In this document: in pieces, positions 35,351 to 44,364 of the stretch
Layout: every line of letters begins with the position of its first letter
Numbering within the stretch: position 1 is the first letter of the stretch
Assembly: GCA_020848905.1 (NCBI GenBank)
Contig: JADLHG010000033.1
Span: forward strand, 62,001 to 126,000
Reading direction: 5' to 3'
Length of the DNA stretch: 64,000 bases
Origin: Deltaproteobacteria bacterium
GTDB lineage: Bacteria; Myxococcota_A; Polyangia; GCA-2747355; JADLHG01
Translations under genes and position numbers: made by a program
The notes under the pieces: model-generated
Databases searched by the model: none
Told to the model about the DNA's origin: nothing
What the model saw: the letters and a program-made list of their open reading frames with translations, nothing else

Positions 35351-37291
35351 ATGCCCTTCTGCGCGACGTGCAACGGACGGTTCGATCAAGGCACCTTCTG
35401 CCCGAAGGACGGCACGGCCCTCCTGCCCGATGGGGAGCCTCTGCGCTCGCTCGTCGGTCAGGTCATCGGTGGCCGCTACCGGCTGACCAAGCTCCTCGGC
35501 GCGGGGGGGATGGGCGAGGTGTACGCCGCGCAGCACGTGCACATCCACAAGCGGGTCGCGGTCAAGCTGCTGCACGGCGAAATCAGCTCCAACCCGGAGG
35601 CGGTGGCGCGGTTCCAGCAGGAGGCGCAGTCGGCCTCCAGCATCGGGCACGACAACATCGTGATCATCGACGACTTCGGTACGATGGATGACGGTCGCGT
35701 CTACCTGTGCATGGAGTTCCTCGAGGGGGTGAGCCTCTCCGAGGCGATGCAAGAACCGGGCGGCATGGATCTGCTGCGCGCGATGCGCGTGATGACGCAG
35801 GTCTGCGACGGCCTCGGCGCGGCGCACGCGAAGGGGATCGTGCACCGGGACATGAAGCCCGAGAACGTGTTCCTCACGCGGCGCTCGGACGGGAGCGAGG
35901 TGGCCAAGATCCTGGACTTCGGCATCGCCAAGGTCTCCGGCACCGAGGCGAACCAGAATCTGACGAAGACCGGGACCGTGTTCGGCACGCCGCACTACAT
36001 GTCCCCGGAGCAGGCCCTCGGCCAGAAGGTGGACCACCGCGCCGACATCTACTCGGTGGGCGTGATGCTCTTCGAGATGTTCACCGGCCAGGTCCCGTTC
36101 AAGGCCGAGTCCTTCATGGGGATCCTCTCGCAGCACATCACGAAGCCGCCGCCCGTGCCGAGCACCGTCTCGCCGGGGAAGGCCATCCCGAGGCCGATCG
36201 AGGAGATCATCCTCAAGTCGATGGCCAAGGACCCGACGCAGCGCTTCGGGAGCATGCAGGAGGTCAAGGAGGCGCTCCTCGCGGTGAGCCACGGACTGGC
36301 TGCCTCGGCGCCAGCGCAGGCCGCGTATCAGCCCACGCGCATGGCGGCGGCGATGCCGGGGTCGATGGCTCCCACGATGGCAGCCCCCGGGAGCACGGGA
36401 CCGTCGCTCCCTCCGGCGCCCGTCGCGTCGCCCGCGGACAGCGGAGCGGCGATCCCGAAAACCGTGTTCGCCGGAGGCGCGGCCGGGTCCGCGCCCGCCA
36501 TGCCCGCCGTGCCCGTGCATCCGCCGCCGGGACGGCCGGCACCGCAGCCGATGCCGGCGCGCGCGCAGTCCTCGTCGGGCAAGAAGAGCAACACGGGCCT
36601 CATCATCGCCATCGTGGCCGTGGTCGTGGTGCTCGGCGGCGGCGCGGCCGCGGCGGCCATTTTCTGGGACAAGATCACCGGCAAGACCGATCAGCCGATC
36701 GCGGCCGGGACGGGGACGGGCACGACCCCCCCCGCCACGACCCCCGACGCGGGCAAGGTCGCCAGCGCCACGCCCGACGCCGCGATCAAGGTAGAGCCCG
36801 TGGCCAAGGTGGACCCGCCGAAGGGCGAAGAACCGAAGGGCGAAGAGCCGAAGGGCGAAGAGCCGAAGGGCGAGGAGCCGAAGGGCGAAGAGCCGAAGCC
36901 GAAGACCAAGAAGGTCCTGGCCAAGGTGGCCCCGAAGGGCGAGGAGCCGAAGCCCAAGAAGGAGCCCAAGCCGGAGGTGGCCGAGAAGAAGGACCCGCCG
37001 CCCAAGCCCAAGCCGAGCATTACCACGGTGACGCTGGCAACGGTCCCCTCCGACGCGGCGGTGATCCGCGATGGGCAGCGCGTGGGCCGGACCCCGATGC
37101 CCTTCAAGCTGAAGCCGGGCGAGAGCGTGCGCGTGATGGTGGCGCGCGCCGGCTTCAAGGACCAGTGGGTCACCGTGACGGCCAACGACGAGGACCGCAC
37201 GATGCGCGTGAAGCTGAAGAAGGGCTTCGCGGGCGGGGCGCTCGGTATCCCGGGTTCGGACCCCGGGGCGCCCTCCGGCAAGCCGTTCTAG
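35351..37291 (+). CDS. Zinc-ribbon Ser/Thr protein kinase with membrane span and PEGA domain
   Basis: 646 aa. Zinc ribbon at the N-terminus (FCATCNGRF, then CPKDGTALL). Kinase domain about 40-300: [20 protein letters not shown] lysine, [16 protein letters not shown] and SPEQ. A Pro/Ala-rich linker, a membrane span ([21 protein letters not shown] at about 420), a Lys/Pro/Glu stretch with five KGEEP repeats, and a PEGA domain ([19 protein letters not shown]) follow. The C-terminal half is therefore probably extracytoplasmic. AGGTAG upstream of the ATG is the ribosome-binding site. It shares architecture with the kinase at 6577-8256. Confidence 0.94.
   Translation: MPFCATCNGRFDQGTFCPKDGTALLPDGEPLRSLVGQVIGGRYRLTKLLGAGGMGEVYAAQHVHIHKRVAVKLLHGEISSNPEAVARFQQEAQSASSIGHDNIVIIDDFGTMDDGRVYLCMEFLEGVSLSEAMQEPGGMDLLRAMRVMTQVCDGLGAAHAKGIVHRDMKPENVFLTRRSDGSEVAKILDFGIAKVSGTEANQNLTKTGTVFGTPHYMSPEQALGQKVDHRADIYSVGVMLFEMFTGQVPFKAESFMGILSQHITKPPPVPSTVSPGKAIPRPIEEIILKSMAKDPTQRFGSMQEVKEALLAVSHGLAASAPAQAAYQPTRMAAAMPGSMAPTMAAPGSTGPSLPPAPVASPADSGAAIPKTVFAGGAAGSAPAMPAVPVHPPPGRPAPQPMPARAQSSSGKKSNTGLIIAIVAVVVVLGGGAAAAAIFWDKITGKTDQPIAAGTGTGTTPPATTPDAGKVASATPDAAIKVEPVAKVDPPKGEEPKGEEPKGEEPKGEEPKGEEPKPKTKKVLAKVAPKGEEPKPKKEPKPEVAEKKDPPPKPKPSITTVTLATVPSDAAVIRDGQRVGRTPMPFKLKPGESVRVMVARAGFKDQWVTVTANDEDRTMRVKLKKGFAGGALGIPGSDPGAPSGKPF
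36818..36892 (+). repeat. 15-bp tandem repeat encoding PKGEE, five units
   Basis: Five almost identical 15-bp units (single-base differences only, GAA/GAG) encode Pro-Lys-Gly-Glu-Glu in the kinase's extracytoplasmic linker. The near identity suggests recent copy-number change, unlike the older PDAR repeat at 9297. Copy number may vary between strains. Confidence 0.9.
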
Positions 37292-37349
37292 ATTCCGCCG
37301 CCGCCACCCGTGGGCTAGACTCCGCGCTCCATCGAAAGGAGCTGCGACC

Positions 37350-39317
37350 ATGTTTGCCCCCTCTCACCGGGGCCCGCGCCTAGCGCGTGGGCTCCTCTGC
37401 GCCCTCGCCGTCTCACCGCTCCTCGCCTGCGGCTCGTCGTCGAGTCCCGCCGCGGATTCGGGCCCGACCGCGGACTCGCGCGTCGTGGACTCGGCCGTCG
37501 GGTCCGACGCCGCGCCGCCGCTCGGCACGTTGACCATCACCGTGCTCGGCCTCGACGGCGCCGCGCCGAAGGCGCCCCTCGCGGGCGCGACGGTCACGGT
37601 GGATCTCCCCGACGGAAAGCGCGTGGAACAGACCACCGACGCCGCCGGCAAGGCGGTCTTCACCTCCGTCGACTGGAGCAAGGGCACGGCCACGGCCACG
37701 GCCTACCTCGCGGGCTACTCGCTCGGCTCGTACGTGGGGCTGACCCAGGCCGAGAGCAAGCAGGACCTCCTCCTCTTCAAGCTCCCCGCGGCGGCGGCGA
37801 CGATTAGCGGCCAGACCAAGAACGCGTCGCCGGGGTTCCTCGTCGTGACCCCATCGACGCGCGTCTTTAGCTTCTACGAGCGGGCCACGACCGACTTCGA
37901 GCTCAAGGTAGAGGCTGGGCAGCCCTTCACCCTCCTCGGCTTCGTCGTGGATATCAAGAAGCTCGCCAACCCGCGCGACTTCGAGGGTGAGGTCAAGGGC
38001 TGGGCGATGCTCGACCATGCGGCCGTGACGGGGCCGACGGGCGTCGAGCTCGACTTCGGCAAGCCGCTTACGCCGACCACGTTCAAGGGCACCCTCAACC
38101 TGCCCACCCAGGACGAGAGCCTCATCAACAGCGCGACGATGGGCGTGCGCGTCTCCAGCCTCGAGACCTTCATGGGGCTCATGCAGGGGGTCCACACGAA
38201 GTGCACGCTCACGGCGGGCAAGTCCTTCGCGTACGAGGGCCAGTACGTGAACGTGCCGGCGGCCAAGACGCTGGTCACGCAGTATAGCCTGCGGCTCCCC
38301 ACGGGGGCCCAATCCATCGTCACGCGCAAGGGTCCCCCCGAGAACGGGGCCACGGTGCAGGGCTTCCTCGGCGTGCCGGTCCTCAAGACCCCGGAGAACC
38401 CGGCCGTTGCGTCGCTCCTGCACAGCCCCCTGGCCTGGGAGGCGACGGAGAAGACCGTCCCGCCCGGTCTCGTGATCTATCGCGACGGCGTGCCCGTCTG
38501 GCGGATCCTCCTGCGGCCGGGGACGACCTCCCTCGTCCTGCCGCGGCTGCCCGCGGGGGTGAAGGCGGCCGAGCACTTCGGGGAGGCGCCGCTCGAGGCG
38601 GCCGCCTATCTCGGCGCCGACGAAGACCCCGCCACGGGGATCTTCATGCGCGTGGCTGGCACGAACCTCTTCTCGCTCGTCGCCGTCGCGACCGCCACGG
38701 GTTTTGTCGTCTTTGCGGAGAGCGGGAAGAACAAGCCCATGGCCGACGCAGAGGCCTGCCTCTACGGCAACAGCTCCATACCCTGCGTGAAGACCGGCGC
38801 CGACGGGCGATTCACCTTGCCCGGGGTACCCGTGACCACCGACCAGCTCGTCTCCGTCGAGCTCAAGGGGTTCGCGAAGACCCTGGTGAGCCTCGGCGTC
38901 CACCAGGAGGACGCCTCCTCGGTCGTCTTCATGCATAGCGACGCGGAGCACAAGGCGCTCTACGACAAGGCGGGGGTGAGCCCGAAGCAAGGGACCGGGG
39001 AGCTGCGTCTCTCTGTCGTGGGCGGGAATCTTTCCGGCCTCGAGGGGGCCACGGCGACGCTCGTCGGGGCGAAGGCGGACGGCCCGTTCTTCCTCACCGA
39101 GGAGAATGCGCCGGACAAGTCGCTCACCAAGGCGGGGAAGGCCGGGGTCCTGGTGTGGACCAACGTGCCGCCGAGCGTTTACGACCTCGTGGTCGTTCCC
39201 GGCAAGGCCGGCCTGACCTGCAAGCCGCTACAGGCCTGGGGTACGGGCGTGGGCGGCGCCTTCCGCGCCCAGGTCGAGGCGGGCCGGATGACCGAGCTCA
39301 CGGTGATGTGCAAGTAG
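37350..39317 (+). CDS. Lipoprotein with carboxypeptidase-regulatory-like domains
   Basis: 655 aa. AAAGGAG before the ATG. The signal peptide ends in a lipobox (SPLLAC, Cys27) with a Ser/Asp/Ala linker after it. At least two segments look like carboxypeptidase-regulatory/PEGA-type beta-sandwiches: about 50-130 (APLAGATVTVDLPDG, TTDAAGKAVFTSVDW) and about 455-510 (KPMADAEACLYGN, TGADGRFTLPGVPVT). The middle, about 150-440, is beta-rich with no recognisable family. It is probably on the outer membrane. Function is unknown. Confidence 0.78.
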   Translation: MFAPSHRGPRLARGLLCALAVSPLLACGSSSSPAADSGPTADSRVVDSAVGSDAAPPLGTLTITVLGLDGAAPKAPLAGATVTVDLPDGKRVEQTTDAAGKAVFTSVDWSKGTATATAYLAGYSLGSYVGLTQAESKQDLLLFKLPAAAATISGQTKNASPGFLVVTPSTRVFSFYERATTDFELKVEAGQPFTLLGFVVDIKKLANPRDFEGEVKGWAMLDHAAVTGPTGVELDFGKPLTPTTFKGTLNLPTQDESLINSATMGVRVSSLETFMGLMQGVHTKCTLTAGKSFAYEGQYVNVPAAKTLVTQYSLRLPTGAQSIVTRKGPPENGATVQGFLGVPVLKTPENPAVASLLHSPLAWEATEKTVPPGLVIYRDGVPVWRILLRPGTTSLVLPRLPAGVKAAEHFGEAPLEAAAYLGADEDPATGIFMRVAGTNLFSLVAVATATGFVVFAESGKNKPMADAEACLYGNSSIPCVKTGADGRFTLPGVPVTTDQLVSVELKGFAKTLVSLGVHQEDASSVVFMHSDAEHKALYDKAGVSPKQGTGELRLSVVGGNLSGLEGATATLVGAKADGPFFLTEENAPDKSLTKAGKAGVLVWTNVPPSVYDLVVVPGKAGLTCKPLQAWGTGVGGAFRAQVEAGRMTELTVMCK

Positions 39318-39326
39318 CCCAGGGAG

Positions 39327-39350
39327 GCCCCGCGACGGGCGTCGCGGGGC
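39327..39350 (+). terminator. Perfect 10-bp GC hairpin between convergent genes
   Basis: GCCCCGCGAC (39327-39336) pairs perfectly with GTCGCGGGGC (39341-39350) around the loop GGGC. It sits 10 bp after the plus-strand lipoprotein stop and 16 bp before the minus-strand gene's stop. There is only a short TT after it on the plus strand. A bidirectional transcription barrier is the likely role. Confidence 0.55.
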
Positions 39351-39365
39351 TTGGCGCGCTGCGTC

Positions 39366-40415
39366 CTACCGCCTGAGCGCGGCGCGAACCTTCGAGACGA
39401 GCTGGGGCACGGCCTGCATGCAGAGGCGAGCCACGGCGAGCTGCACCGACTGCTGCAGCTCGGGCCGCCCCACCTTCACGTAGTCCGTGAACGCCGCGAG
39501 CGTCTTGCCGTTCTCGATGTCCGCGAGGCGCAGGTTGATGTCCGCCCGCACCATCTCGGAACCCAGCACGTAGCCCGCGCGAGCGTATTTGAGCTGCCCG
39601 TGGACCATGATGTCCACGTCGCTCGACCCCTCGATGACCGAGATGTCCTGCTTGGTCAGCTCCTCGGCCATGCAGGTCTGGATCTTCCGCGCCTCGGTCC
39701 CCTGGATGATGAGACCGATCTTGATCTTGCCCTTGGCCGAGGTGAACTTGGCCACGAGCGCACCCCAGTCGGTGGGCGGAGGCTTGCCTACGCCGCGGGA
39801 GTTCACGATGCGCAGGTCCACGTTGAGCGCCTCTCGGCGCTGCATGGCGAGCATCGCGTTCTTGTAGTTCATGAACTTGTCCGTGGCGCTCGTGGCCGCG
39901 TCGCCTGCGCGCAGGTACGTCCCGATCTCCCCGTCCAGGCGGTCGATCTCCGAGCGCAGGTTGGCCTCGACCGGCGCTCGCTCGAGCACGCCCAAGCACT
40001 TCACGCCCCCCTCGGGAGCCGCGCCCCGGTGCACGACGCGCGTCCCCTGAAGGGTCTTGTCCGTGGCCACCTGCGTGATCTGGCTGACGCTCATCGCCTC
40101 TACGCGCATGGAGCCCATCGGCCCCACCTTGGAGAAGTGCCCCTGCCAGTCGGTCGAGACCTGCTGGATCTGCGAGATGAAGATCTTCGCCAGATTCCCG
40201 CGAGCGTCCTGCTCGCACAGCATCTCGGTCGTTCCGCGTCCTTCCGCCGTCAGGTACTCGAGCTCGGCGAAGCCGCCGGGCCGGTCGTCCATCGGGTGCG
40301 GCCGCGTTCCTACGGGACCGCCCCCCGGAGGGGGCGGGTACGCCGGTGGCGGAGGTGGACAGCCCAGCGCACCGAGCGCCACCGCCACTGTCATTACGTG
40401 CCCAAGCCGTCTCAT
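39366..40415 (-). CDS. LPP20/FlgT-related lipoprotein, last gene of the five-gene envelope operon
   Basis: 349 aa from the ATG at 40415, with GAGGAGG upstream; the frame is open further but without a ribosome-binding site. The lipobox is LGALGC (Cys18), then a Pro-rich segment. About 55-160 resembles LPP20-type domains (AEGRGTTEMLCEQDARGNLA; SVSQITQVATDKTLQGTRVV). The C-terminal half (about 230-349) looks like a CsgG/FlgT-like alpha/beta domain (DVDIMVHGQLKYAR, ADINLRLADIENGKTLAAF). It lies 20 bp after the COG3014-like gene. Function is unknown beyond a probable periplasmic, outer-membrane-anchored role. Confidence 0.7.
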   Translation of the reverse strand: MRRLGHVMTVAVALGALGCPPPPPAYPPPPGGGPVGTRPHPMDDRPGGFAELEYLTAEGRGTTEMLCEQDARGNLAKIFISQIQQVSTDWQGHFSKVGPMGSMRVEAMSVSQITQVATDKTLQGTRVVHRGAAPEGGVKCLGVLERAPVEANLRSEIDRLDGEIGTYLRAGDAATSATDKFMNYKNAMLAMQRREALNVDLRIVNSRGVGKPPPTDWGALVAKFTSAKGKIKIGLIIQGTEARKIQTCMAEELTKQDISVIEGSSDVDIMVHGQLKYARAGYVLGSEMVRADINLRLADIENGKTLAAFTDYVKVGRPELQQSVQLAVARLCMQAVPQLVSKVRAALRR

Positions 40416-40435
40416 GGAGAACCTCCTCGTAGGGG

Positions 40436-41821
40436 CTACAGGGACCGGTAGGTCAGAATCACCTTCTGGCCGGCCGCAACCTTCACGTTGGGGATCGTGG
40501 CCCGACGGCCGTTCGACAGCATGATCGTGAGGGTGTGGGTCCCCGGGGTGGCCCATACGCGCGCCACGTCGATGCGCGCGGGGAGCGTCGTCCAGGCCCG
40601 CTTGTCGGCCTCCTCGAAGGCCTGCATGATCGCGCTCGAGCCCTTCTCCGCGATCCAGCCGAAGAGCTTGCCCCCCGCCTTGCCGGCGATGGCCCCCGCG
40701 GCCTTGCTCGTGACGAGCTTGGTGACGATGCGGATCATCGCGTCGCGGAAGATGCGGTGCATCTTGTCGGCGAGGGTCTTCATGGCGATCTCGTTCAGCG
40801 GATAGGCCGGCAGGCTGCGGCCGGTCTGGCCACCGACGGTGATGTCCATGTACTGCGCCGACGGCGCGTGCACGTGCAGGATCGGGAAGGCCACCTTGAT
40901 CGTCGTGCCGCCCTTCGGGATCATGATCGTGGTCTTCTTCATGAACTCGCCGCCCGGCTCGCCGTCGCAGCGCCAGTTGGCGATCCCGAGGAACCAGCAG
41001 TTGACGAAGTAGTCGCTCTTGCTCGGGCCTTCACCGTTCATGTGGAAGACCACCACCTCGCCGTGGGTCTTCATCAGGTCGGCCGTCTTGCCGGCCTCGC
41101 CGCCGACCTTCCCCTTCCACTTGGCCACCTCGTCCGCGGCGTTGCCGAGGATCGAGGCGCGGACGATGTCCTCGCCCACATACGCTGGCGGACGGAAGCC
41201 GTAGTTCCCGGCGAAGTCGTGACCGTAGACCTCGTAGGCCTTGGCGTACGCGATGCGCGCGTCGTCGTAGCTCTTCTCCATCTCGAAGAGCAGGCCCATC
41301 AGCCAGTGCGCGAAGGCGTCCTGGTTGTAGACGTTCTTGTGCTTGTACTTGGTGTTGAAGAGCGCGAGCTTCTCGTTGATCTTGCGCGCCTCGACGAGGG
41401 CGCCGTTCTCGTCACCCGTGGACATGAAGTTGAAGGCCTTCACCACGTGGATGAGCACCTTCTCGTAGTCCTCACCCTCGTAGTCCTTCGCGGCGTCGGA
41501 GGTGAAGGCGGCCGTGATCGATTTCGACACCGACGTGGTGTAGAGCTCGATCGAGCGCTTCTCGGCCTGGCTCAGGGCGTCCGTCGACTGCTTGAAGTTG
41601 CCCGTGAGGTGCAGGAGCATCCCCTCGTCCAGCCAGAAGGCCACGCGGTCCTGCTCCTTGTACGCGTCCTTCTTGTCGATGCGCAGCGTGGCCAGCGCCG
41701 CCTGGTAGTTCGAATTGAGCATGTGAGCGCGGATCTTGCCCGTGGTCTGGACCATCTTGGTCTGACCACAGCCGACGAAGACCAGGGCAAGGGTCCACAC
41801 TGCCAAGGTGCGGGTTCTCAT
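40436..41821 (-). CDS. COG3014-like lipoprotein, fourth gene of the envelope operon
   Basis: 461 aa, with GGAGGAA before the ATG. Lipobox LVFVGC (Cys18). The N-terminal 240 residues are helical and TPR-like (LDEGMLLHLTGNFKQSTDAL; WLMGLLFEMEKSYDDARIAY). The C-terminal half is a mixed domain with GRSLPAYPLNEIAMKTLAD and AGQKVILTYRSL. The length, the N-terminal helical repeats and its place next to an LpoB-like gene match COG3014, a group of uncharacterised lipoproteins found beside lpoB in some gammaproteobacteria; this match is from memory of family features. Gaps to its neighbours are 20 and 58 bp. Confidence 0.72.
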   Translation of the reverse strand: MRTRTLAVWTLALVFVGCGQTKMVQTTGKIRAHMLNSNYQAALATLRIDKKDAYKEQDRVAFWLDEGMLLHLTGNFKQSTDALSQAEKRSIELYTTSVSKSITAAFTSDAAKDYEGEDYEKVLIHVVKAFNFMSTGDENGALVEARKINEKLALFNTKYKHKNVYNQDAFAHWLMGLLFEMEKSYDDARIAYAKAYEVYGHDFAGNYGFRPPAYVGEDIVRASILGNAADEVAKWKGKVGGEAGKTADLMKTHGEVVVFHMNGEGPSKSDYFVNCWFLGIANWRCDGEPGGEFMKKTTIMIPKGGTTIKVAFPILHVHAPSAQYMDITVGGQTGRSLPAYPLNEIAMKTLADKMHRIFRDAMIRIVTKLVTSKAAGAIAGKAGGKLFGWIAEKGSSAIMQAFEEADKRAWTTLPARIDVARVWATPGTHTLTIMLSNGRRATIPNVKVAAGQKVILTYRSL

Positions 41822-41879
41822 CTGTCGTTCCTCCGATTGCGATGCGATGGCGCGCGACGGGGCCGCCGCGCGCGGGTGA

Positions 41880-42497
41880 TTACCACTGCGAGCCCTGACG
41901 CGTGATGACCTTCTTGATCTGGTGCACCTTGATCCAGACCTTCTCCTGCGTCTCGGCGTTGATCAGCTCCATCGTCGTGACGTAGGCGCGCACCTCCTGG
42001 CCGTCGACCGCGTCGTTCTGCGACACGATCCAGCCGTTCAGGAGGAAGTCCGTGCCCGTCTCCTTCTGGTGCTGCTTGGCGGTCTCGTCGGAGGCGTGCA
42101 CCGACTGCTCCATCTTCTCGTAGCGGGCGTCACCGGCCTCCTCGAGCGCGGCCACCACCTTCACGGCCCCCGAGTTGAGCAGCTCCATCTCCACCTGCTT
42201 CGTGTAGAACTTGGTGTTGATGTGCTCGGAGGAGCGGTTGCGGATCGGGTACAGCTTGACCACCGGGTCGCGCCCCTTCTCCGCCTTGAACTTGCTCGTC
42301 CAGGGCCGGGTCAGGCAGTCCCGGATCATCGCCGCCGCCACCTGATTGGCGTCGGTGTCGTTCCAGTTCCCCGACAGGTCCACCTGCGCATTGGGGTTGG
42401 TCCGGACGACCGAGGTGCTGGGGCCGCTCGGGCAGCCGGTGAGGGCCGTGAGGGCCACGGCGCACGCCAACACCGTACTCGAACGAATAGGGCTCAT
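41880..42497 (-). CDS. lpoB: LpoB-like lipoprotein (penicillin-binding-protein activator family)
   Basis: 205 aa from the ATG at 42497; AAGGAG is 9 nt upstream and fits it better than the GTG at 42503. Lipobox LTALTGC. The mature part has the LpoB/COG3417 pattern: LSGNWNDTDANQVAAAMI near the N-terminus, then VVKLYPIRNRSSEHINT, and the C-terminal TDFLLNGWIVSQND and TTMELINAETQEKVWIK strands. In E. coli LpoB is an outer-membrane lipoprotein that activates PBP1B. Here the long disordered linker of enteric LpoB is missing, so reaching PBP1B across the periplasm may not be its job. Confidence 0.86.
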   Translation of the reverse strand: MSPIRSSTVLACAVALTALTGCPSGPSTSVVRTNPNAQVDLSGNWNDTDANQVAAAMIRDCLTRPWTSKFKAEKGRDPVVKLYPIRNRSSEHINTKFYTKQVEMELLNSGAVKVVAALEEAGDARYEKMEQSVHASDETAKQHQKETGTDFLLNGWIVSQNDAVDGQEVRAYVTTMELINAETQEKVWIKVHQIKKVITRQGSQW

Positions 42498-42541
42498 CGT
42501 CACACGCTCCTTTGAATGGTCTTTAGCTGGTCTCGTGCTTG

Positions 42542-43714
42542 CTACAGGCTGGTTTCGAACTTCGGCTCGCCCCAGATCTTTCCGGTGGCGGTGGAATACA
42601 CTTTGAAATGCGCGCGCCGGCTCCCCGAGGAGCCGTAGAACTTCCCTTCCAGCACGAGGTCCACGCCCCGCTCGTGCAGCTTCTTGAAGGCGAAGAAACG
42701 CGTCTTGCGGCTGGAGAGCTTGGCCAGGAGGTCGGTGGTGTCCCCTTCGATCTGCTCGAACGCGTCACCCTCGGACATCTTCTCGAGCAGCGCGTCGCGG
42801 AACTTCTCCACGAGCTTCTCGTTGTCCTCGACCTCGTCCTCGACCTTGCCGACGGCGATGACCCACTTCCGCTTGTAGTTGGTGATCTTCGCCCCCAGCT
42901 CGATCCCGTCGTCGGGCATGAAGCGCACCTTGGCCTCGAAACCGGCCGGCGTCTTTCGCGTGACCCAGGCGCTGGTGATCTTCTGATCTCCGTCGATGCC
43001 GCCCGTGGAGTAGATGTCGAGCGGCACGCCCTCCTTGAGGTGACCCGCGTAGCCCTTGACCGTGATCGTCTTCTCCTCGTCGTCCACCGTCTCGACGGTT
43101 CCGGTGAAGCGGAAGCGGTTCATGAGGAGCTTCGTCACCCGAATGCAGGCGTCGGAGGTGTCGTAGAAGGCGCGGGCGTTGACGTTGAGGAAGTCGGCCG
43201 ACTTGCCACCCCCCGAGGAGCCCTGGCCGCTGATCGTCCCGGAGATCTTCTTCGCCAGGGCGCGCACGGCGACGCGCATCTTGGACAGGTCGGAGAAGTC
43301 CACGTCCTCGGCCATCGTGGTCTCGAGCGTGCGCACGTTCATGACGTGGGCGCTGAGGACGTAGGCGTCGCCGCCGTAACGCAGCTTTCCGGCCAGCACG
43401 AAGTCGGCTTTGAGCCAGGTGCCGGCGGCGCGCAGGATGGCCGGCTCGACGGTGCCGGTGTAGTGCAGGCCGCGCCGCTTGAGCATGCGCTCCACCAGGT
43501 TCGCCTGCACCACGCGGATCTGCCGCGCGTTCACGAGCTGGGTGACGAAGGTCTCCTGCGCATTGCGACCGAGTTCGCTCCACTTGCTCGGCGAGCTGAA
43601 GGGCAGCACCGCGACGACCTTCTTCGCGTGGGAGGTCGGGGCGACGTCGGCCCGGGCCGGAGCGGCGAAGGCCGTCCAGATGCCCAGGGTTGCCAGGACC
43701 ACGCTCCTTCTCAT
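42542..43714 (-). CDS. CsgG/FlgO-like periplasmic protein
   Basis: 390 aa, with AGGTGAT before the ATG. Signal peptide (FAAPARADV) without a lipobox. About 30-160 is a CsgG/TolB-N-type domain (VVAVLPFSSPSKWSELGRN, IRVVQANLVERMLKRRG, ADFVLAGKLRYGGDAYVLS). About 170-390 includes a beta-rich region with DDEEKTITVKGYAG and a C-terminal repeat of the same alpha/beta type (GDTTDLLAKLSSRKTRFFAF; GVDLVLEGKFYG). In curli systems CsgG forms an outer-membrane pore; FlgO is a lipoprotein. No pore-forming segment is obvious here. Second gene of the operon. Confidence 0.78.
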   Translation of the reverse strand: MRRSVVLATLGIWTAFAAPARADVAPTSHAKKVVAVLPFSSPSKWSELGRNAQETFVTQLVNARQIRVVQANLVERMLKRRGLHYTGTVEPAILRAAGTWLKADFVLAGKLRYGGDAYVLSAHVMNVRTLETTMAEDVDFSDLSKMRVAVRALAKKISGTISGQGSSGGGKSADFLNVNARAFYDTSDACIRVTKLLMNRFRFTGTVETVDDEEKTITVKGYAGHLKEGVPLDIYSTGGIDGDQKITSAWVTRKTPAGFEAKVRFMPDDGIELGAKITNYKRKWVIAVGKVEDEVEDNEKLVEKFRDALLEKMSEGDAFEQIEGDTTDLLAKLSSRKTRFFAFKKLHERGVDLVLEGKFYGSSGSRRAHFKVYSTATGKIWGEPKFETSL

Positions 43715-43773
43715 GGATCACCTCGCTCGACGAGCAGGGGAGGAAATGGACCTACCGGAAGCCCCAGCGACCG

Positions 43774-44364
43774 CTAGCGATTGCTGCGCTTGCGGAGCTC
43801 GTCGTCGAGCTCGCCGAAGGCGCGCCGGGCGTTGTTGCGCACGTAGTCGCGGACCTGGCCGTTGAGCTGGTTCGCGTCCTGGATCCCCTTCATGACGCCG
43901 TTCAGGTCGAGCACCGCGAGCGCGTAGAGGTCACCCGTCTGCGGGTCGGTCCAGGTGTCGCGGACCTCCACGCCTCGGAGGGTCACCTCGGTGATCGTCT
44001 TCTGGGCGGAGACCACGTCCTGCTCCTCGGCGCTGTTGCGCAGGTCGCCCGTGGCGGTGGAGCGCTGGTAGTCCTTCATCATCTTGGCGATGTAGGCGTC
44101 GAAGAGCGTGGCCACCTCGCCGCGAGCGCGGTTGCTGGCCGTCTGGCGGGAGAGCGACGGGTTCTGGATGCCGCGCACGATGCCCACGCCGTAGAAGGCC
44201 TTCCCGTTGTCACCGTCGTAGGCGCCGCTTCCGCGCCGGACCCAGCGCGGCGTGCCGTCGGGGGCGGTGCCGTGGATCGCGGCCGCGGTCTGCGGGGGCG
44301 GCCCGTCGTGGGTGCAGCCGATGGCGAGAAGGCAGGGCAGCATTGCGATAGCGGTCGCTCTCAT
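43774..44364 (-). CDS. LPP20-family lipoprotein, first gene of the envelope operon
   Basis: 196 aa, with GGGAGG before the ATG. Lipobox LLAIGC (Cys17). The mature domain follows the LPP20/FlgT-N pattern: FYGVGIVRGI, then SNRARGEVATLFDAYIAKMM, then VSAQKTITEVTLRGVEVRDT and GDLYALAVLDLNGV. LPP20 in Helicobacter is an outer-membrane lipoprotein, and FlgT belongs to the flagellar H-ring; neither role can be assumed here. It leads the five-gene minus-strand operon that ends at 39366. Confidence 0.84.
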   Translation of the reverse strand: MRATAIAMLPCLLAIGCTHDGPPPQTAAAIHGTAPDGTPRWVRRGSGAYDGDNGKAFYGVGIVRGIQNPSLSRQTASNRARGEVATLFDAYIAKMMKDYQRSTATGDLRNSAEEQDVVSAQKTITEVTLRGVEVRDTWTDPQTGDLYALAVLDLNGVMKGIQDANQLNGQVRDYVRNNARRAFGELDDELRKRSNR

